NCBI RefSeq assembly: GCF_013282095.1
Contig: NZ_BLTJ01000005.1
Span: 186,001 to 250,000 of the forward strand
DNA from: Enterocloster alcoholdehydrogenati
Lineage (GTDB): Bacteria; Bacillota; Clostridia; Lachnospirales; Lachnospiraceae
Direction of reading: 5' to 3'
DNA length: 64,000 nucleotides
The notes beneath the pieces are model-generated. The model did no database searches. It saw only the letters and a program-made list of their open reading frames with translations, and was not told the origin of the DNA. How positions within the stretch are numbered: the stretch's first letter is position 1; each line of letters starts with the position of its first letter. Made by a program: the position numbers and the translations under genes. Positions 26,374-34,395 of this stretch are shown here, one piece after another.

Positions 26374-27294
26374 ATGGAATTTAAAGGCCTTTTTGACCTG
26401 CAGCTCATGATGTTTCTTCTCATGGGCACAGGTATGTTTCTGCGAAAGAAAAATATCATAACAAAGGAAGGGCGGGGTGTACTGACGGATCTGATCATCA
26501 ACGTCCTTCTCCCCTGCAATATTATAACCGCTTTTTCCATCCCCTTTGACCGTTCTCTGCTGGTATCTGGTTTTCAGATCCTTATGGTCTCGTTGTTCCT
26601 TCAGCTGTTCTGCGCCGCTGTCAGCGCCTTCTGCTACCAAAAGCTCCCCAAAAAACAGAGGATGATCCTCCAGTACGGCACCGTCTGCTCCAATGCCGGT
26701 TTTCTTGGAAATCCGGTTGCCGAGGGGCTTTACGGCTCGCTGGGTCTTTTGTTCGCCTCTATCTATCTGATCCCGCAGCGAATCGTCATGTGGTCTGCCG
26801 GTGTATCTTATTTTACAGAAAGCCCCGACAAAAAAGAGGTGCTGAAAAAGGTTTTAAGGCATCCCTGCATCATTGCCGTGGAAATCGGGATCCTGCTGAT
26901 GGCTGCCCAGTACAGGCTGCCCCTGTTTCTAAGCAAGGCTGTAAGCAGCCTGGGAGGCTGCACGACTGCCATTACCATGCTTTTTATTGGTTCAGGTCTG
27001 GCAGACGCGGGGATCCGTCATATGGTCTCAAAGCTTACAGTAAGCTACTGCCTGATCCGCCTGCTTTTTATCCCATCAGCCGTTCTTGCGGGCTGTCTTA
27101 TGTTTTCCATTGACCCGGCCGCCGGAGGTGTGGCCGTAGTGCTGGCGGCTATGCCGGCCGGAAGCACCACCTCGATCCTGGCTGCCAAATATCAGGGCGA
27201 CGAGACCTTTGCTGCCCAATGCGTAGTCCTCTCCACCCTTGCCTCTATGGCTGTGCTGCCGCTCTGGTGCATGGTAATCCAGGCTTTGTTATAA
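26374..27294 (+). CDS. AEC-family (auxin efflux carrier-like) transporter
   Basis: A 306-residue membrane protein with about ten segments. The pattern LTDLIINVLLPCNIITAFSI followed by GTVCSNAGFLGNPVAEGLYG is characteristic of the AEC/BART superfamily, and VVLAAMPAGSTTSILAAKYQGDE (quoted in part: AAMPAGSTTSILAAKY) is the second conserved region. Bacterial members carry malonate, malate or other organic acids; direction is uncertain. ATG at 26374 follows GGGAGG by five bases. It is first in an operon with a response regulator (18-bp gap) and a histidine kinase, so its substrate is probably what the kinase senses. Confidence 0.85.
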   Translation: MEFKGLFDLQLMMFLLMGTGMFLRKKNIITKEGRGVLTDLIINVLLPCNIITAFSIPFDRSLLVSGFQILMVSLFLQLFCAAVSAFCYQKLPKKQRMILQYGTVCSNAGFLGNPVAEGLYGSLGLLFASIYLIPQRIVMWSAGVSYFTESPDKKEVLKKVLRHPCIIAVEIGILLMAAQYRLPLFLSKAVSSLGGCTTAITMLFIGSGLADAGIRHMVSKLTVSYCLIRLLFIPSAVLAGCLMFSIDPAAGGVAVVLAAMPAGSTTSILAAKYQGDETFAAQCVVLSTLASMAVLPLWCMVIQALL

Positions 27295-27312
27295 AACGAA
27301 AGGAACGATTCC

Positions 27313-28860
27313 ATGAAATTATTGATCGCAGATGACGAAAAACTGACCAGGGAAGGCATACGAAACCTGTTAGATTTAAAAAAACTGGGCATTACGGAGG
27401 TCTTTTTGGCCGATGACGGGATTCACGGCCTGGAAGCGGCCAGATCGCACCGACCGGATATCATTTTAACGGACGTCCGTATGCCCCGCATGACCGGTGT
27501 GGAAATGGCCTCACGGTATCTGGAAGAAGCTCCTGACACAGCCGTTCTCTTTATGAGCGCCTATTCAGACCGCGAATATCTGAAGGCGGCCATCAAATTA
27601 AAAGCCGTAAACTACATTGACAAGCCCCTGGATAAAAAAGAACTGGAGAACGCACTGGAGGAGGCGGCAGACCGGTGCCGCTCCCTTGGGGCCGCCAAAA
27701 GCGGGGCGATGCTCAAGGAGCAGGATCTCAAAGGCCACCTGGTGCTTTTTCTCACGGATGGGGCAAAAGCGGCTGCCGCAGCCGCCCTGGGAGCCTGTCT
27801 TTCTCCTGCCATCGAACCAGACTTCTGGTTTAGTGCAGTTGTCACAAGCTGCCTGACCCCTTTGTCCGAGCTTCCTTCCGAAGAGTTGATGAAGGAAAGC
27901 CAGCTTTTTTCCGGGTATCTTAAGGAACACGGCATAACCCGGCTGATAATGCCGAAGGCTGACCGTTATATCATAAGCTTTCTCTGCAGCCCTTCCCGTC
28001 CGGAGACCAAAGTTCTGGAAGACTTTACCCGGCTGGTGCAGTCACGAATGAAGACTTACTGCCGTTTCTTTATAGCAGCCGGCCCGATTCTTCAGGGTAT
28101 GGCGCAGGCCTCCGTTTCCTACCATAGCGCCATGAACCTTTTAGATGAAAGCTTTTACCATGACTATAACTCGGTCCTGACCCCGCAGCCGGCCGCAGGA
28201 TCCTATCAGCCGGCCGCAGACCCCTTTACAGACTTTGGCGCTGCCTTAACGGCCCAAAAGAAAGAGGATGCCCTGAAGGCGGCAGAGGCATTTTACAGAG
28301 GCTTAAAAGACGGCCCTCCTCTTCCCGCAGCCCAGGCAAAAGACCGGTACTTCCGCTACCTGAATAAACTGGACGAAATCAGTCTTGCCAATCACATTTC
28401 TCTGTGGAAACGAGAAGGTCTGGAGTCCGAATCCATCTGGGAGGACGTTATGAACCGGGCTACCCTGAGGGAGCTTCATGAATTTCTCTGTGAACGGATA
28501 CAGCTTTATTTTCAGCACCTGATTTTCAACCAGACCGAACATCCTGTTGTCTTTCAGATCAAGGAGTACATCCGTCTAAACTATGCAGTCCCTACCTTGT
28601 CCGTACCGGAAATCAGCGAATACGTCAACCGCTCTTCCAGCTATGTCTGCACCCTCTTTAAAAACGAAACAGGCCAGACCGTGAATCAGTACCTGACCGA
28701 TTACCGGATCAAAATGTCCAAACAGTTTTTAAACGATCCCCGCTACCGGATTGCAGACATTTCCGCAAAGGCAGGCTACAGTGACGGAAACTATTACAGC
28801 AAGGCCTTCCGCAAAATCGTAGGCCTTTCCCCATCTGAATACAGGGAGAAAATGCTCTGA
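27313..28860 (+). CDS. AraC-type response regulator (YesN family)
   Basis: A 515-residue protein. Residues 1-120 are a receiver domain with the acidic pair ADDEK, phospho-acceptor Asp54 (ILTDVRMPRMTG), the Ser/Thr site FMSAYSD and Lys in IDKPLDKKE. A long middle region without a recognised domain leads to a C-terminal AraC/XylS DNA-binding domain of about 100 residues (IKEYIRLNYAVPTLSVPEISE, then ISAKAGYSDGNYYSKAFRKI and GLSPSEYRE). YesN-type regulators usually control sugar or organic-acid uptake genes. The stop shares one base with the kinase start (TGATG), so the two are coupled. Confidence 0.93.
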   Translation: MKLLIADDEKLTREGIRNLLDLKKLGITEVFLADDGIHGLEAARSHRPDIILTDVRMPRMTGVEMASRYLEEAPDTAVLFMSAYSDREYLKAAIKLKAVNYIDKPLDKKELENALEEAADRCRSLGAAKSGAMLKEQDLKGHLVLFLTDGAKAAAAAALGACLSPAIEPDFWFSAVVTSCLTPLSELPSEELMKESQLFSGYLKEHGITRLIMPKADRYIISFLCSPSRPETKVLEDFTRLVQSRMKTYCRFFIAAGPILQGMAQASVSYHSAMNLLDESFYHDYNSVLTPQPAAGSYQPAADPFTDFGAALTAQKKEDALKAAEAFYRGLKDGPPLPAAQAKDRYFRYLNKLDEISLANHISLWKREGLESESIWEDVMNRATLRELHEFLCERIQLYFQHLIFNQTEHPVVFQIKEYIRLNYAVPTLSVPEISEYVNRSSSYVCTLFKNETGQTVNQYLTDYRIKMSKQFLNDPRYRIADISAKAGYSDGNYYSKAFRKIVGLSPSEYREKML

Positions 28861-30707
28861 TGAAACATCCTCTGAAACGTTTGCTGCATTATTACATCTA
28901 TGACATGAAACTTAAGAAAAAGCTGGCTGTATCGTACGCCATTCTTTTTATGCTGCCTATGGCCGTAGTGACAGTTCTTATGTTTACCCGGTTCTTTCAG
29001 ATCGTACTAAATAATACCCTTCAGTCGGAAGAGGCTTTCCACGCTCAGTCTGCCCTTGCCGCTGAGAATCTGATGACCCATATATCCTATGCTTCCGACA
29101 CCCTCACAGACGCCCTTTCCGTCCAGGGCCTCTTTTCCATTCCAAAAGAGCAGGCAAAGACCTCCGCATTATCCCGCTCCCAGCTGGACAGCCTGTACAA
29201 CCAGGCCCGTATGGCCGCAGAGCCGTCCCTGATCCGGTCGGTACGGATCTACTATGACGACAGCAGCTATCCCAGGCTGGATGTCTGGAACAACGGGCGT
29301 CAAATCCTGTTTTCCCCTCTTTCTTCCCTGGACAGCCAATGGATCTCACAGTTTAAGGCTTCTGAGGAAGATTATCTGTTCTGTTCCTCCTCTCTCTCGG
29401 AAACAGAACGGGAGACCTGCGGCAATCTGGCTTATATTACACGATTGAATTATCTCCCCCAAAATGGGGAGACAGAGCGAGAGACGGCCGCCTATGTTGC
29501 TGTATATTTCTCTCGTTCCTCTCTTCAGGAGCTGATCGCAAACCGGCGATCCATCGAGGGAGAATACACCTTCTTTGCAGACCAAAACGGGCGGACAATC
29601 CAGACCGGGGACCTAAAAACAAACAAGTCTATGCCTGCCATCCCACCGGAGCTTTTTGAGCAGCTGAAGACAGAGGAAGAATTTCTGCCTGCTGAGTTAA
29701 ACGGGATCCGGGTATATGCAGCCTGTTTTCCTGTGAAGGATTCTGGCTGGTATCTCATTTCCCTCATCCCCAGAGAAAAACTTCAGGCAGTAGGCGCTTC
29801 CACCATCATGAATTTCATCGGCCTGTATGCCTTTATCTCTCTTCTGGCCCTGTTTTTGGCGTATCTGCTCTCAAGATCTTTCGCAGACCGCATCATCCAT
29901 GTGGCCCTTCAGATGGAAAGTATTCGCTCCGGCCGTCCCCAGCCTCTTATATTAGAGCAGGCCGGCAATGATGAGATCGGGATTCTTTCCGGGGCCTACA
30001 ATTTTATGACCGCTGAAATCAATGAGCTTATGGATCAGCAGGAACAGGCTTCAAAAGAGCTTCAGAAGGCTCAGTTCCGGGCGCTCCAGGCACAGATCAA
30101 TCCCCATTTTCTCTACAATACCCTGGATATGATCAACTGGCTGGCTCAGTCCGGCCAGATCGGGCAGGTAAGCGAAGCCATCCAGGCCTTGACCCGTTTT
30201 TACCGCCTGACCCTTGGACGCAAGGATCTCCTCTCTTCCATCAGAGATGAGATAACCCATGTGTCTCTATATATGCAGCTGCAGAATATGCGCTACAATC
30301 ACTGCGCCTCCTTTATCGCTGATGTTCCTCCGGAACTTTTGGATTTCACCATACCAAAGCTGACATTTCAGCCTATCGTAGAAAATGCCCTTCTCCATGG
30401 TATCCTGATGAAGGAAGAGAAGAAGGGCTCCATCCTCCTTACCGGGTGGCGGGAGGACAATGATATTATCTTAGTCATCTGCGATGACGGGGCTGGAATC
30501 CCTCCGGAAAAACTGGATACTCTTTTGGATGAGCCAAATACTGAAGGCGCTCTTACCTCCACCCGGCACATCGGCGTATCCAATACAAACCTGCGGCTGA
30601 AAAGTCTTTACGGAGAAGGCTTTGGACTGTCATTCACAAGCGTTACAGGAAAAGGCACAGAGGTAACTCTGAAAATCCCCGCAATGCAGGAGCAGATGCC
30701 TCTGTGA
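28860..30707 (+). CDS. Sensor histidine kinase (YesM family)
   Basis: A 615-residue membrane kinase. A first membrane segment (about residues 18-40) and a second (about 310-335) enclose an extracytoplasmic sensor domain of about 270 residues. A HAMP segment follows, then the His_kinase block ALQAQINPHFLYNTLDMINW with the phosphorylated His, and the HATPase domain (VENALLHGI, CDDGAGIPPEKL, GVSNTNLRLKSLYGEG). It phosphorylates the coupled YesN-type regulator. No separate ligand-binding lipoprotein gene is near, so the sensor domain itself, perhaps with the AEC transporter, may detect the signal. Confidence 0.93.
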   Translation: MKHPLKRLLHYYIYDMKLKKKLAVSYAILFMLPMAVVTVLMFTRFFQIVLNNTLQSEEAFHAQSALAAENLMTHISYASDTLTDALSVQGLFSIPKEQAKTSALSRSQLDSLYNQARMAAEPSLIRSVRIYYDDSSYPRLDVWNNGRQILFSPLSSLDSQWISQFKASEEDYLFCSSSLSETERETCGNLAYITRLNYLPQNGETERETAAYVAVYFSRSSLQELIANRRSIEGEYTFFADQNGRTIQTGDLKTNKSMPAIPPELFEQLKTEEEFLPAELNGIRVYAACFPVKDSGWYLISLIPREKLQAVGASTIMNFIGLYAFISLLALFLAYLLSRSFADRIIHVALQMESIRSGRPQPLILEQAGNDEIGILSGAYNFMTAEINELMDQQEQASKELQKAQFRALQAQINPHFLYNTLDMINWLAQSGQIGQVSEAIQALTRFYRLTLGRKDLLSSIRDEITHVSLYMQLQNMRYNHCASFIADVPPELLDFTIPKLTFQPIVENALLHGILMKEEKKGSILLTGWREDNDIILVICDDGAGIPPEKLDTLLDEPNTEGALTSTRHIGVSNTNLRLKSLYGEGFGLSFTSVTGKGTEVTLKIPAMQEQMPL

Positions 30708-30790
30708 CGCTCCTGCCAAATAACATTCCCGGCCCATCCATCCTCCATCCGTTCCTTTGCTGCCACGTTCATGAATCTTCATATGCAGTT

Positions 30791-31666
30791 TCAGCCTTTG
30801 AAGTTCTTTCCATGGCTGTAGTATACAAAAAACAGATCCGCCAGAAAAACCGTTCCCATCACAAACAGCGCCAGCCAGGATCCCGGCGAACGCAGATCCA
30901 GCCGATCTAAAAAGCACAGCGCACTGATTCCCCACAGAAGCAGGGGCAGTGCCGCAATGGAAATAACGCGAAGAATCCTGTATCTGCGGACCGTCATCCC
31001 TGCCGGGATATAATCCTCCGGATGAACCAGCTCGCAGCGGATCACAATTCCCAGACGCGAGGAAGTTCTGTAGGCTTTATATTCAGCCCCATCCATCATA
31101 AACCGGGGTGACAGACCCTTTTTGGTGATCACGATCGTTTTCTTATTTTCTCTGGCATATTTGAGAAGTTCCTGAGAAAAAATCTCCGGATCATCGCACC
31201 GATCCTCAGGCATGAAGGAAAAATCCCGGATTGCCTCGGACCGCACCACCTGCGCATAATCGTTAATGAACTGCATAAATACAGATCCCGCTCTCTCCTC
31301 TTTCTCTATCTCTTCCAGATACATATCCGGATCTACATCTGCCAGCTGTTCCTCCTTTATCTTCCCGCAAAACTCCAATGCAGCCGTCAATTCTTCCTTT
31401 TGAGACTGCAGACGGCTGATCTGGGACGCAATTGCTTCCTCCAAAGAGATATCGCCCTCAAACATCCGGCGAATCTCTCCCACCGGCATCCCCAATTTCC
31501 GAAACAAGCGGATCATTTTCAAGCGGCCAATATCCTCCTCGGAATACAGCCGGTAGGAATTTTCCTCATTCCTCTCAGGCGTCAGCAGTCCCTGTTTTTC
31601 ATAGTATCGGATATTCTGGCTGGTGATCCCCGTCAGCTGTTGGGCTTCTTTGATTGTCCGTGACAT
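30791..31666 (-). CDS. MerR-family regulator with C-terminal membrane anchor
   Basis: A 291-residue protein. Residues 1-70 are a MerR winged helix (TGITSQNIRYYEKQGLLTP, YRLYSEEDIGRLKMIRLFRKL read in two parts), followed by a short coiled coil (about 75-105). The middle is a soluble region with DFSFMPEDR and KKGLSPRFMMDGAEY. The C-terminus has two hydrophobic helices at about 234-253 and 264-285, predicting attachment to the membrane. MerR proteins activate by twisting promoters with long spacers. Membrane anchoring would place such activation under envelope control. AAGGAGG precedes the ATG. It is convergent with the kinase gene, with no obvious terminator between them. Confidence 0.85.
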   Translation of the reverse strand: MSRTIKEAQQLTGITSQNIRYYEKQGLLTPERNEENSYRLYSEEDIGRLKMIRLFRKLGMPVGEIRRMFEGDISLEEAIASQISRLQSQKEELTAALEFCGKIKEEQLADVDPDMYLEEIEKEERAGSVFMQFINDYAQVVRSEAIRDFSFMPEDRCDDPEIFSQELLKYARENKKTIVITKKGLSPRFMMDGAEYKAYRTSSRLGIVIRCELVHPEDYIPAGMTVRRYRILRVISIAALPLLLWGISALCFLDRLDLRSPGSWLALFVMGTVFLADLFFVYYSHGKNFKG

Positions 31667-31767
31667 ATCTTCCCCTCCTTATCCGCGCTGTTATCTCCAG
31701 CGCATCTTTGCTCTCCAAGCATAAGGCTTATACCAGGTATAATGTCAAGTTTTTTATATTTTTGTAC

Positions 31768-31805
31768 AAAAAAATCCGAAACCTAAGTTTCCTTAAGTTC
31801 CGGAT
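31768..31805 (-). terminator. Terminator of the tRNA-Leu pair
   Basis: On the minus strand ATCCGGAACTTAAG-GAAA-CTTAGGTTTCGGAT forms a fully paired 14-bp stem (with G-U pairs) and a GNRA loop, followed by seven T. It lies 11 bases past the end of tRNA-Leu(CAG). Confidence 0.9.
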
Positions 31806-31815
31806 CATCATCCAG

Positions 31816-31899
31816 TGCAGAAGAAGGGAGTCGAACCCTCAAGGTATTACTACCACACGGACCTGAACCGTGCGCGTCTGCCAATTCCGCCACTTCTGC
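31816..31899 (-). tRNA. tRNA-Leu(CAG)
   Basis: An 84-nt class II tRNA. The acceptor stem GCAGAAG/CTTCTGC, D arm GCG...CGC with GGCAGA, anticodon stem CACGG/CCGTG around loop TTCAGGT (anticodon CAG), a long variable arm and the GGGTTCGACTCCC T arm are all present. CCA is not encoded. It reads codon CUG. Confidence 0.95.
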
Positions 31900-31902
31900 A
31901 TA

Positions 31903-31986
31903 TGCGGGAGATGGGACTTGAACCCACACGAGCATACACCCACAAGATCCTTAGTCTTGCCTGTCTGCCAATTCCAGCACTCCCGC
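31903..31986 (-). tRNA. tRNA-Leu(AAG)
   Basis: An 84-nt class II tRNA that aligns base for base in length with its neighbour. The acceptor stem is GCGGGAG/CTCCCGC, and the anticodon stem CAAGA/TCTTG encloses loop CTAAGGA. With T at position 33, the anticodon is AAG (A34, probably edited to inosine by TadA), not TAA. T arm GGGTTCAAGTCCC. CCA is not encoded. It reads CUU and probably CUC/CUA. Three bases separate it from tRNA-Leu(CAG). Confidence 0.92.
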
Positions 31987-31998
31987 AGCACGTGTTAT

Positions 31999-32027
31999 AA
32001 TATATCACACTGTTTCCATTTTGGCAA
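31999..32027 (-). promoter_or_regulatory. Promoter of the tRNA-Leu pair
   Basis: Minus strand: TTGCCA (32027-32022), 17-base spacer, TATATT (32004-31999). It lies 12 bases before the first tRNA. The A/T-rich stretch at 32030-32060 upstream may act as an UP element. Confidence 0.7.
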
Positions 32028-32093
32028 TACCTTTTTTTTATTTTTTTAATTTTTTTTTAGGGGCAGAAGCCAAAACTGCCGCCCCCATTTTTC

Positions 32094-33200
32094 CTAAAAG
32101 AATCCCAGATAATAATACGGCAAAAACAGCCGGCCAACCTGTTCTATTCCCGGCATCCATGTTCCTGCATCCACAAACACCGGACAGAATATAAGGCTTC
32201 CAATAATAAAGAACGGAATGGTACAGCAAAGCGCCCTGGGGGAGCGAAACACATTTTTAAGCAGAAAAACTACAGCCACGCAGGCCAAACCATAAATCAG
32301 CAGTGCGGCAGCTTCCTCTGCCGCTCCTGCTACTCCACTCTTTAAGCTTTTTCCAGCCCACAATGCGAAAAAGGCAGAAACACAGGACAGCGCCGTCGGA
32401 GCGCTTAAAACCGCCAGACGGCATGGCAGACGCAGTTTCCAGCTTAGAGGAATAAAAAGACCGCTTATCTCATCCTCTCCCAGCAGAACCGCTCCGTACA
32501 GCGACATGGTAAAGACAAAAACAGCCGCAAGGCCACGGACAGGAAAAAGCTTTGCTCCCGTCTCCTCTGCCAAAGTCCTGCCTGTGCTTTCCCCATCATA
32601 TATGTACGCAAAATGAAAGAGACCGACGCCGTCATACCACTGATCATAGAGTTCTTTGGCCTGTCCTGCCGCCGCCTTTCTCTCTTCGCTTTCAGGAGAC
32701 CCGATCTGCGAAAACGCCTCTCCCTCCGTCACATACATTTGTAAAAGTTCTCTGTTATACAGGGCTGCCAGTTCATGAAAAACCGTTTCTGCAGATAACG
32801 GGCCTGCCACAGTAGACGGGGCCGTATAAAGACGAATCACTTTCTTCCACTGCTTCTGATTCAGTTTTTCTTCCAGATTCGGATCAATGGCATATCCACA
32901 TTCCGCCCGCCTTGATGCCACCTCATCCTTTACCTCCTGTTCACTGGCGCAGAGATAAAAATCAAACATCCCCTTTGCCCGCTCTGCCAGATTCCGTGCC
33001 AGCTGCCTGGAAAGCCAGGAAGCCTCCTGCTCCGTTCCTCCGGCTGTACACACGGCAATCCGAATTCTGTTTTCTCCCTGGCTCTCCATTTTCCCGATTC
33101 CCAGGGCTGCCAGAGGCAGAAGAAGTAAAAGCATTGGAAATATGCCTTTTTTTAAATAGCGCTTACACGCGAGAAAAAACCACACAATTACCTGTTTCAT
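32094..33200 (-). CDS. ABC-2 type permease, last gene of exporter operon
   Basis: A 368-residue protein with one N-terminal membrane helix, a roughly 170-residue extracytoplasmic domain, then about five membrane helices (GLAAVFVFTMSLYGAVLLGEDE is the start of the block). This is the ABC-2 permease layout. The start overlaps the upstream permease by four bases (33197-33200). The two permeases would form a heterodimer driven by the ATPase at 36119-36811. The substrate is unknown; lipid, peptide or polysaccharide export are all possible. The extracytoplasmic loop carries the usual poorly conserved content. Confidence 0.75.
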   Translation of the reverse strand: MKQVIVWFFLACKRYLKKGIFPMLLLLLPLAALGIGKMESQGENRIRIAVCTAGGTEQEASWLSRQLARNLAERAKGMFDFYLCASEQEVKDEVASRRAECGYAIDPNLEEKLNQKQWKKVIRLYTAPSTVAGPLSAETVFHELAALYNRELLQMYVTEGEAFSQIGSPESEERKAAAGQAKELYDQWYDGVGLFHFAYIYDGESTGRTLAEETGAKLFPVRGLAAVFVFTMSLYGAVLLGEDEISGLFIPLSWKLRLPCRLAVLSAPTALSCVSAFFALWAGKSLKSGVAGAAEEAAALLIYGLACVAVVFLLKNVFRSPRALCCTIPFFIIGSLIFCPVFVDAGTWMPGIEQVGRLFLPYYYLGFF

Positions 33201-34384
33201 TTATCCGCCGCCTCCGCCGCTGCCGCAATCAGCCACCCTCCTGCAATCAGAGCAGCCAGCTTTCCCGCTGTTTCAAAGTTCCAGCTTTGGGTCACTGCCA
33301 TCTTTACGCCTTCCATCAGGATATGGGAGGGTAAAAAGGGTGCTGCCTCCCGGATCTGTTCCGGCAGAAATACCTGCGGAAGGAAACCGCCGGAAAGAAA
33401 ATGGAGCACTGTCACCATAACAAAAAGAAGAAGGATCCCTCCCATTCGGCTTCCTGCCGTCAGAAACAGACAGGCTGCTGCAGATGCCGCTCCCAGGCAA
33501 ACCAGGATCCCTGCAAAAACACCTGGCAGACTGAACGAAAGCACACCTGCCGCCTGAGCAGCCAAAGCAGCCAGAGCCGTCAAAATCCCCAGTAAAAGAG
33601 AGAGTCCCAGAATACGGCCTCCTGCCGCTGTAAACGGGCCAATTCCGATCAGAGACAGCTTCTGCCTCATCACAGGGCTGTCTCTCTTTAACAGATCCGA
33701 TACCGGAATGGCGGACAGCAACAGCACCAGCACAAAGCCGCTGATCCCGTAAAATACAGGCACCGTCACATCTCCCGCTCCGTTTACGGTGATTTTTCCA
33801 AAATAATCCATTCTGGGAAGGCTGTAGCTTAAGTAGATTCCGTTCATTTCTCTTTCAAACAGGGGAATTTTCTCCGTCAGACCATACTGTTTTAAAAGCT
33901 GATCTCCGCTGTAGATCCCCGCCTGACTGGCTCCCAATATGCCTGCGCCTGCATCCGTCAGTTCCTGAAAAATCCTGCTCTCGACTCCCGCATTTTCCGG
34001 AAAGATCACAGTTACAGGCGTATTGACTCCTGTCATAATATCCTGCACAAAACCGTCCGGCACCTGAAGCACGGCATAAAGCCGCCCTTCCCTTAGCCCC
34101 TGTTTCGCTTCCTCCTCGTCCATATAGGTAAGATCGCAGAGACTTTTAACGCTTTCAAGGGAACGGATCATATTTACGGCCTGTTTTGCCAGGGTATCCT
34201 CCTCAGGCAGTACCACGCCTACCGGAATCCGTCCCACTGCCTGACCGCCATAGAGCAGCTTTCCTGCCAGAAGGGCGGCCGCGCCCATGAGAATCACAAG
34301 CACTGCCGCCCCTGCCAGAATGTGGGGAAGCCGTCTCAGGGCACGTTTTAATTCCAGCCTTATATAGCACAGACGTCCACACAT
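33197..34384 (-). CDS. ABC-2 type permease
   Basis: A 395-residue partner of the downstream permease with the same plan: helix near residues 20-45, an extracytoplasmic domain to about residue 215 (VGVVLPEEDTLAKQAVNMIRS, LYAVLQVPDGFVQDIMTG), then five to six helices and a final short helix. These features match the YhgE/Pip-like and ABC-2 (DrrB-like) membrane proteins that work in exporters. It follows the anchored accessory protein by 11 bp. Together with the ATPase it forms a heteromeric exporter. No immunity or biosynthesis gene lies nearby to name a substrate. Confidence 0.75.
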   Translation of the reverse strand: MCGRLCYIRLELKRALRRLPHILAGAAVLVILMGAAALLAGKLLYGGQAVGRIPVGVVLPEEDTLAKQAVNMIRSLESVKSLCDLTYMDEEEAKQGLREGRLYAVLQVPDGFVQDIMTGVNTPVTVIFPENAGVESRIFQELTDAGAGILGASQAGIYSGDQLLKQYGLTEKIPLFEREMNGIYLSYSLPRMDYFGKITVNGAGDVTVPVFYGISGFVLVLLLSAIPVSDLLKRDSPVMRQKLSLIGIGPFTAAGGRILGLSLLLGILTALAALAAQAAGVLSFSLPGVFAGILVCLGAASAAACLFLTAGSRMGGILLLFVMVTVLHFLSGGFLPQVFLPEQIREAAPFLPSHILMEGVKMAVTQSWNFETAGKLAALIAGGWLIAAAAEAADK

Positions 34385-34395
34385 ACTTATATCCT

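Noticed and set aside
31903-31986. Reading the second tRNA as tRNA-Leu(TAA)
   Set aside because: That needs C at position 33 and breaks the CAAGA/TCTTG stem; alignment with the neighbouring tRNA gives loop CTAAGGA and anticodon AAG.
32038-32075. Poly-T/A stretch near 32038-32060 as a terminator of the ABC exporter operon
   Set aside because: On the minus strand the hairpin there is followed by A, not T, so it is not a usable minus-strand terminator.
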